From positions 1 through 41,729 of IMG/VR virus record IMGVR_UViG_3300007735_000731: a stretch of 41,729 nt of DNA, one strand, 5' to 3'. The translations under genes were made by a program, and so were the position numbers. The DNA is from a virus. Below are positions 39,973 to 41,729 of this stretch, piece by piece. The notes beneath the pieces are model-generated. The model had not been told where the DNA came from, did no database searches, and saw nothing but the letters and a program-made list of their open reading frames with translations. Position 1 is the stretch's first letter, and each line of letters opens with the position of its first letter.

Positions 39973-40164
39973 CTAGACCGCTTTGATGATGTTCGCGTAA
40001 AGACCTAGCCCGCCCTGAGCCTTGACCATCGCCCGCGCCTTGCTTAGCGCCTCTTTCTTCGTGTATCCGTAGAACGAGGAAGACCCCGCGTAATCGTCTC
40101 CCGCATAAGCGGTTACTATCCACGCGCCCTCGCTGTTCTTTCCTGCCGATAGCTCTATCTTCAC
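39973..40164 (-). CDS. 63-aa hypothetical protein, MKIEL type
   Basis: MKIELSAGKNSEGAWIVTAY then YGYTKKEALSKARAMVKAQG: a beta-hairpin plus helix, like small dsRBD-like or antitoxin-like folds by appearance. GTG start after AGAAAGGGTAG. Shares the MKIEL start with the gene upstream, perhaps distant paralogues. Confidence 0.68.
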   Translation of the reverse strand: MKIELSAGKNSEGAWIVTAYAGDDYAGSSSFYGYTKKEALSKARAMVKAQGGLGLYANIIKAV

Positions 40165-40208
40165 TTTCTACCCTTTCTCTCTTTTTGAGTTGCTACTCTA
40201 GCTACTCA

Positions 40209-40240
40209 CTACCCCCGCCGGATTTCGCCGGCGAGGATAG
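40209..40240 (-). ncRNA. Intergenic 13-bp RNA stem-loop (spacer element S4)
   Basis: Minus-strand CTATCC then TCGCCGG, loop CGAAAT, CCGGCGG then GGGTAG; all 13 pairs form (two G-T). In the 83-base spacer after the stop at 40248. A second weaker hairpin TGAGT/ACTCA with inner GCTA/TAGC follows before AGAAAGGGTAG. Confidence 0.8.
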
Positions 40241-40247
40241 AAAGCCT

Positions 40248-40433
40248 CTAGGCGTTGAGCTGTGCTAATAGCTCGTTCCTCTTTACCGCTTTTTGGTATT
40301 CCTGAACGATGCCCTCTAGTTGCTCAAGGCTTAGGTCAATTCGGGAAAAATCATCTAGAGTTATCCAGCAGATATAGCTGGTAACAATAGTTACACCTCT
40401 CACTAAGTTATTCGCGTCTAGCTCTATCTTCAT
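40248..40433 (-). CDS. 61-aa hypothetical protein, MKIEL type
   Basis: MKIELDANNLVRGVTIVTSY then IDLSLEQLEGIVQEYQKAVK, a beta strand plus helices. Starts after AGAAAGGGTAAGAA. Its spacer on both sides holds a stem-loop. Unknown function. Confidence 0.66.
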   Translation of the reverse strand: MKIELDANNLVRGVTIVTSYICWITLDDFSRIDLSLEQLEGIVQEYQKAVKRNELLAQLNA

Positions 40434-40466
40434 TTCTTACCCTTTCTCTATTGGGGCTAGTTACCC

Positions 40467-40506
40467 CCTACCCATCTCAGAGATTACCGCCCCTGAGAAG
40501 GATAGG
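40467..40506 (-). ncRNA. Intergenic RNA stem-loop (spacer element S3)
   Basis: Minus-strand CCTATCC/GGGTAGG (7 bp) continues through one T-T mismatch into TCTCAG/CTGAGA (6 bp) with a 12-base loop. In the 79-base spacer after the stop at 40513. The following GGGG...CCCC arm (loop TAACTAG) overlaps the outer stem, so two folds are mutually exclusive. Confidence 0.75.
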
Positions 40507-40512
40507 CAATTA

Positions 40513-40656
40513 CTAGCGTTGCTCCCTTTCTGCTCGTTGCGTAATACGATTCAGGTCAGTCAGTTTGCGAAAGAGTGCTAGCAGGTCTGCCTCTTTGGTG
40601 ATGTCTAACCGGCTCACCTCTGCCACCCACTCTAGAAACTGCTCTTGTGTATTCAT
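40513..40656 (-). CDS. 47-aa helical protein
   Basis: MNTQEQFLEWVAEVSRLDIT then LLALFRKLTDLNRITQRAER: a helical, charged protein. Starts after AGAAAGGGTAGCG, downstream of hammerhead element 2. Unknown. Confidence 0.66.
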   Translation of the reverse strand: MNTQEQFLEWVAEVSRLDITKEADLLALFRKLTDLNRITQRAEREQR

Positions 40657-40675
40657 CGCTACCCTTTCTCTCTCT

Positions 40676-40729
40676 GACCTCGTCAGTACCGGCCCTACCG
40701 GTAGACACCCCTTGCGGGGTGTTTCGGTC
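40676..40729 (-). ncRNA. Type II hammerhead ribozyme 2
   Basis: Minus strand, 5' to 3': stem II strand GACC (40729-40726), core GAA plus A15.1 (40725-40722), stem III A-CACCCC / GGGGTG-T closed by a GCAA loop, C17 at 40704, stem I TACCGG/CCGGTA with loop TAGGG, core CTGACGA (40686-40680), stem II strand GGTC (40679-40676). All conserved hammerhead positions (C3 U4 G5 A6 N7 G8 A9, G12 A13 A14, A15.1-U16.1, H17) are present. Predicted cleavage lies between 40704 and 40703. The G of the upstream gene's TAG stop is the first ribozyme base, and AGAAAGGG and ATG 40656 follow. Confidence 0.93.
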
Positions 40730-40950
40730 TAGTTCATCCCTAGCGCCGCGTAGAACTTCTTACTATCAAACCGCGGGTTATTCTCTGCTAGCGCCAGAAC
40801 GAGGCGGCTAATTGTATTCTCTGCCCCTTGTAGCCGCATAGCGTTCAGTTCTGCTAACGGCGCGTTCTCTGGATACGCCGCCACCTCGACAATATAGTCG
40901 CGGTAAACGCGTAGCCCTCGAGCTATCACCTCGTAATCTTTCTTAGTCAT
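40729..40950 (-). CDS. 73-aa hypothetical protein
   Basis: MTKKDYEVIARGLRVYRDYI then PLAELNAMRLQGAENTISRL and NNPRFDSKKFYAALGMN, a pattern often seen in small phage proteins of actinobacterial hosts. The start at 40950 is set by AGAGGGGGGATATT. Flanked by hammerhead 1 upstream and hammerhead 2 downstream. Confidence 0.72.
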   Translation of the reverse strand: MTKKDYEVIARGLRVYRDYIVEVAAYPENAPLAELNAMRLQGAENTISRLVLALAENNPRFDSKKFYAALGMN

Positions 40951-40981
40951 AATATCCCCCCTCTCTACCCTTTCCCCTGAT

Positions 40982-41035
40982 GGCCTCATCAGTACCCGCC
41001 CTACGGGTAGACGCCCCTAGCGGGGCGTTTCGGCC
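40982..41035 (-). ncRNA. Type II hammerhead ribozyme 1
   Basis: Minus strand, 5' to 3': stem II strand GGCC (41035-41032), GAA and A15.1 (41031-41028), stem III A-CGCCCC / GGGGCG-T with loop GCTA, C17 at 41010, stem I TACCCG/CGGGTA with loop TAGGG, core CTGATGA (40992-40986), stem II strand GGCC (40985-40982). Every conserved core base is present, and predicted cleavage is between 41010 and 41009. Relative to copy 2, stems I, II and III each carry compensatory base-pair changes. It begins at the last base of the upstream stop codon. Confidence 0.95.
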
Positions 41036-41208
41036 TAGCCTAGTTTGGTGAGGTCTGAGAATTGACCGCGAAACCAGATATCGGTGGGCTGGATGGCGAT
41101 TCCTCGCGCCTGAAGAAGTAGACAGATGTCGTTCTTGATTCCTAATAGTTGAGCTGGTGTTGCCTCAAAATTGACGGCTAATTGGCCGCCGAGTGTCTTA
41201 GTGTTCAT
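41035..41208 (-). CDS. First gene of the leftward operon (57 aa)
   Basis: MNTKTLGGQLAVNFEATPAQ then LGIKNDICLLLQARGIAIQP and TDIWFRGQFSDLTKLG. Mixed alpha/beta, no family recognised. AGAGAAAGGGTAAAG lies before ATG. Its TAG stop runs into hammerhead ribozyme 1. Confidence 0.7.
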   Translation of the reverse strand: MNTKTLGGQLAVNFEATPAQLLGIKNDICLLLQARGIAIQPTDIWFRGQFSDLTKLG

Positions 41209-41225
41209 CTTTACCCTTTCTCTAG

Positions 41226-41279
41226 GTGGCCAGTATTGGCCACTAGGAGGAGACTACCGCCTATAGGCCATAGGGTCAA
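41226..41279 (-). promoter_or_regulatory. Candidate promoter and leader hairpin of the leftward operon
   Basis: Minus strand TTGACC (41279-41274), 17-base spacer, TAGTCT (41256-41251, TANNNT). Next in the leader is GTGGCC/GGCCAC with a six-base loop (41226-41243) just before the ribosome-binding site. Upstream, the tandem repeat AAATGGTCA (41286-41294 and 41295-41303, plus strand) could be an operator. Confidence 0.42.
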
Positions 41280-41375
41280 GTCAAGAAATGGTCAAAATGG
41301 TCATAGATTTTAGAGTCGATATGTCGACAATTTATGGGCGCTATTCGTACAGATGTTCGAACGGGTGAGAGGTCA

Positions 41376-41437
41376 TAAGTTACCGGCGAGAGGGTTTGAG
41401 TAACTTACGGGAGCGTAGGTTACCGGTGGGTAACTTA
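41376..41437. repeat. Cluster of inverted GTAACTTA/TAAGTTAC sites
   Basis: TAAGTTAC (41376-41383) is an inverted copy of GTAACTTA (41400-41407). A second pair, TAGGTTACC (41416-41424) and GGTAACTTA (41429-41437), forms a hairpin with a GGTG loop. Four sites lie within 62 bases in a gene-free stretch next to the genome junction, as expected of an origin, packaging site or operator cluster. Confidence 0.6.
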
Positions 41438-41450
41438 GGGGCGAGGGGTA

Positions 41451-41478
41451 GGCGCCGGAGGTTATTAGGCGCCGGAGG
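41451..41478. repeat. Direct repeat GGCGCCGGAGG at the genome junction
   Basis: Two 11-base copies (41451-41461 and 41468-41478), 17 bases apart, include the palindrome GGCGCC. The second copy equals the first bases of the window. It may be a packaging or circularisation mark, or merely a local duplication. Confidence 0.55.
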
Positions 41479-41729
41479 GGCAGGCCGCCCTTCCCTCTCC
41501 AATAGACCCAACGCCTAGACGCCTCGTCCAATTCTAGGGCGCTCGCCGCGCCCCCGCCCCCCTCGCGTACGCGTAGGAAACCGACCCCGTGGTGGTAAAT
41601 TGCGCGCGGGCTATATATGTACTCCCCAACAAAATATCTCCACTAAAGTCAACCCTTATGTCCGTATTTGCCCTACTTTACGGTGTGAGGTGTACCACAT
41701 TCCTAAACTTTTTTTCCCAAAAACAGACA
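41468..41729. repeat. Right copy of the terminal repeat
   Basis: Repeats bases 1-260 with a different C-run (12 bases with an internal G), C instead of T at 41681 and C instead of A at 41728. These differences show that the copies come from slightly different molecules or error-containing reads. No gene is seen here. Confidence 0.9.

Noticed and set aside
1-41729. tRNA genes, integrase, repressor or transposase
   Set aside because: None recognised on either strand; I did not run a tRNA search, so a divergent tRNA cannot be fully excluded.

Overview
This window is one complete or near-complete genome of a tailed dsDNA bacteriophage. The first 260 bases recur, with small differences, at the right end (41468-41729), so the sequence closes on itself and the unit length is about 41.47 kb. 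The host is probably an actinobacterium. The phage carries a WhiB-type iron-sulfur regulator with the full cysteine pattern, a protein family largely confined to Actinobacteria and their phages, and the cell-wall enzymes resemble actinophage types. Moderate GC, an N4-gp56-type capsid protein, collagen-like and glycine-rich fibres and very short genes suggest a freshwater or other environmental phage, but that part is inference. I see no integrase, repressor, tRNA, CRISPR array or DNA polymerase, so a lytic life style using the host replicase is the simplest reading.

Rightward half (0.5-29.7 kb): a long hairpin-rich leader, then large terminase, portal, very large putative internal virion proteins (1614, 493 and 388 aa), scaffold, major capsid protein, a cluster of very small basic, acidic or cysteine-rich genes, and a fibre region with collagen-like, glycine-rich and beta-propeller-like proteins, paralogous modules and a glycosyltransferase. 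Two tail proteins and a lysis group (holin candidates and an M15-type peptidase) end at an intrinsic terminator near 29.75 kb. No classical tape-measure protein was recognised, which with the tail-tube-like proteins favours a short-tailed particle (tentative).

Rightward early half (30.0-36.4 kb): Cas4/RecB-like nuclease, WhiB, a RecA/DnaB-type ATPase, an Hjc-like nuclease, a primase split into overlapping zinc-finger and TOPRIM genes, a sigma-factor-like protein, another possible PD-(D/E)XK protein and an FmdB-type zinc ribbon. A convergent hairpin terminator at 36.4 kb separates this from the leftward genes.

Leftward operon (41.2 to 36.5 kb): about 23 tiny genes, many zinc-ribbon-like, ending in a membrane microprotein and a lytic-transglycosylase-like protein. 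This is the most remarkable region. Most genes overlap by a few bases with the ribosome-binding site buried in the end of the upstream gene. At six junctions there is instead a 72-84 base spacer with one RNA structure directly after the stop codon and an extended Shine-Dalgarno. Two of these structures are type II hammerhead ribozymes (40982-41035 and 40676-40729, minus strand) with the whole catalytic core intact and compensatory changes in all three stems. The other four are 13-14 bp stem-loops that share an outer CTATC...GGTAG-like stem. Together they look like a system for cutting and punctuating a polycistronic phage mRNA.
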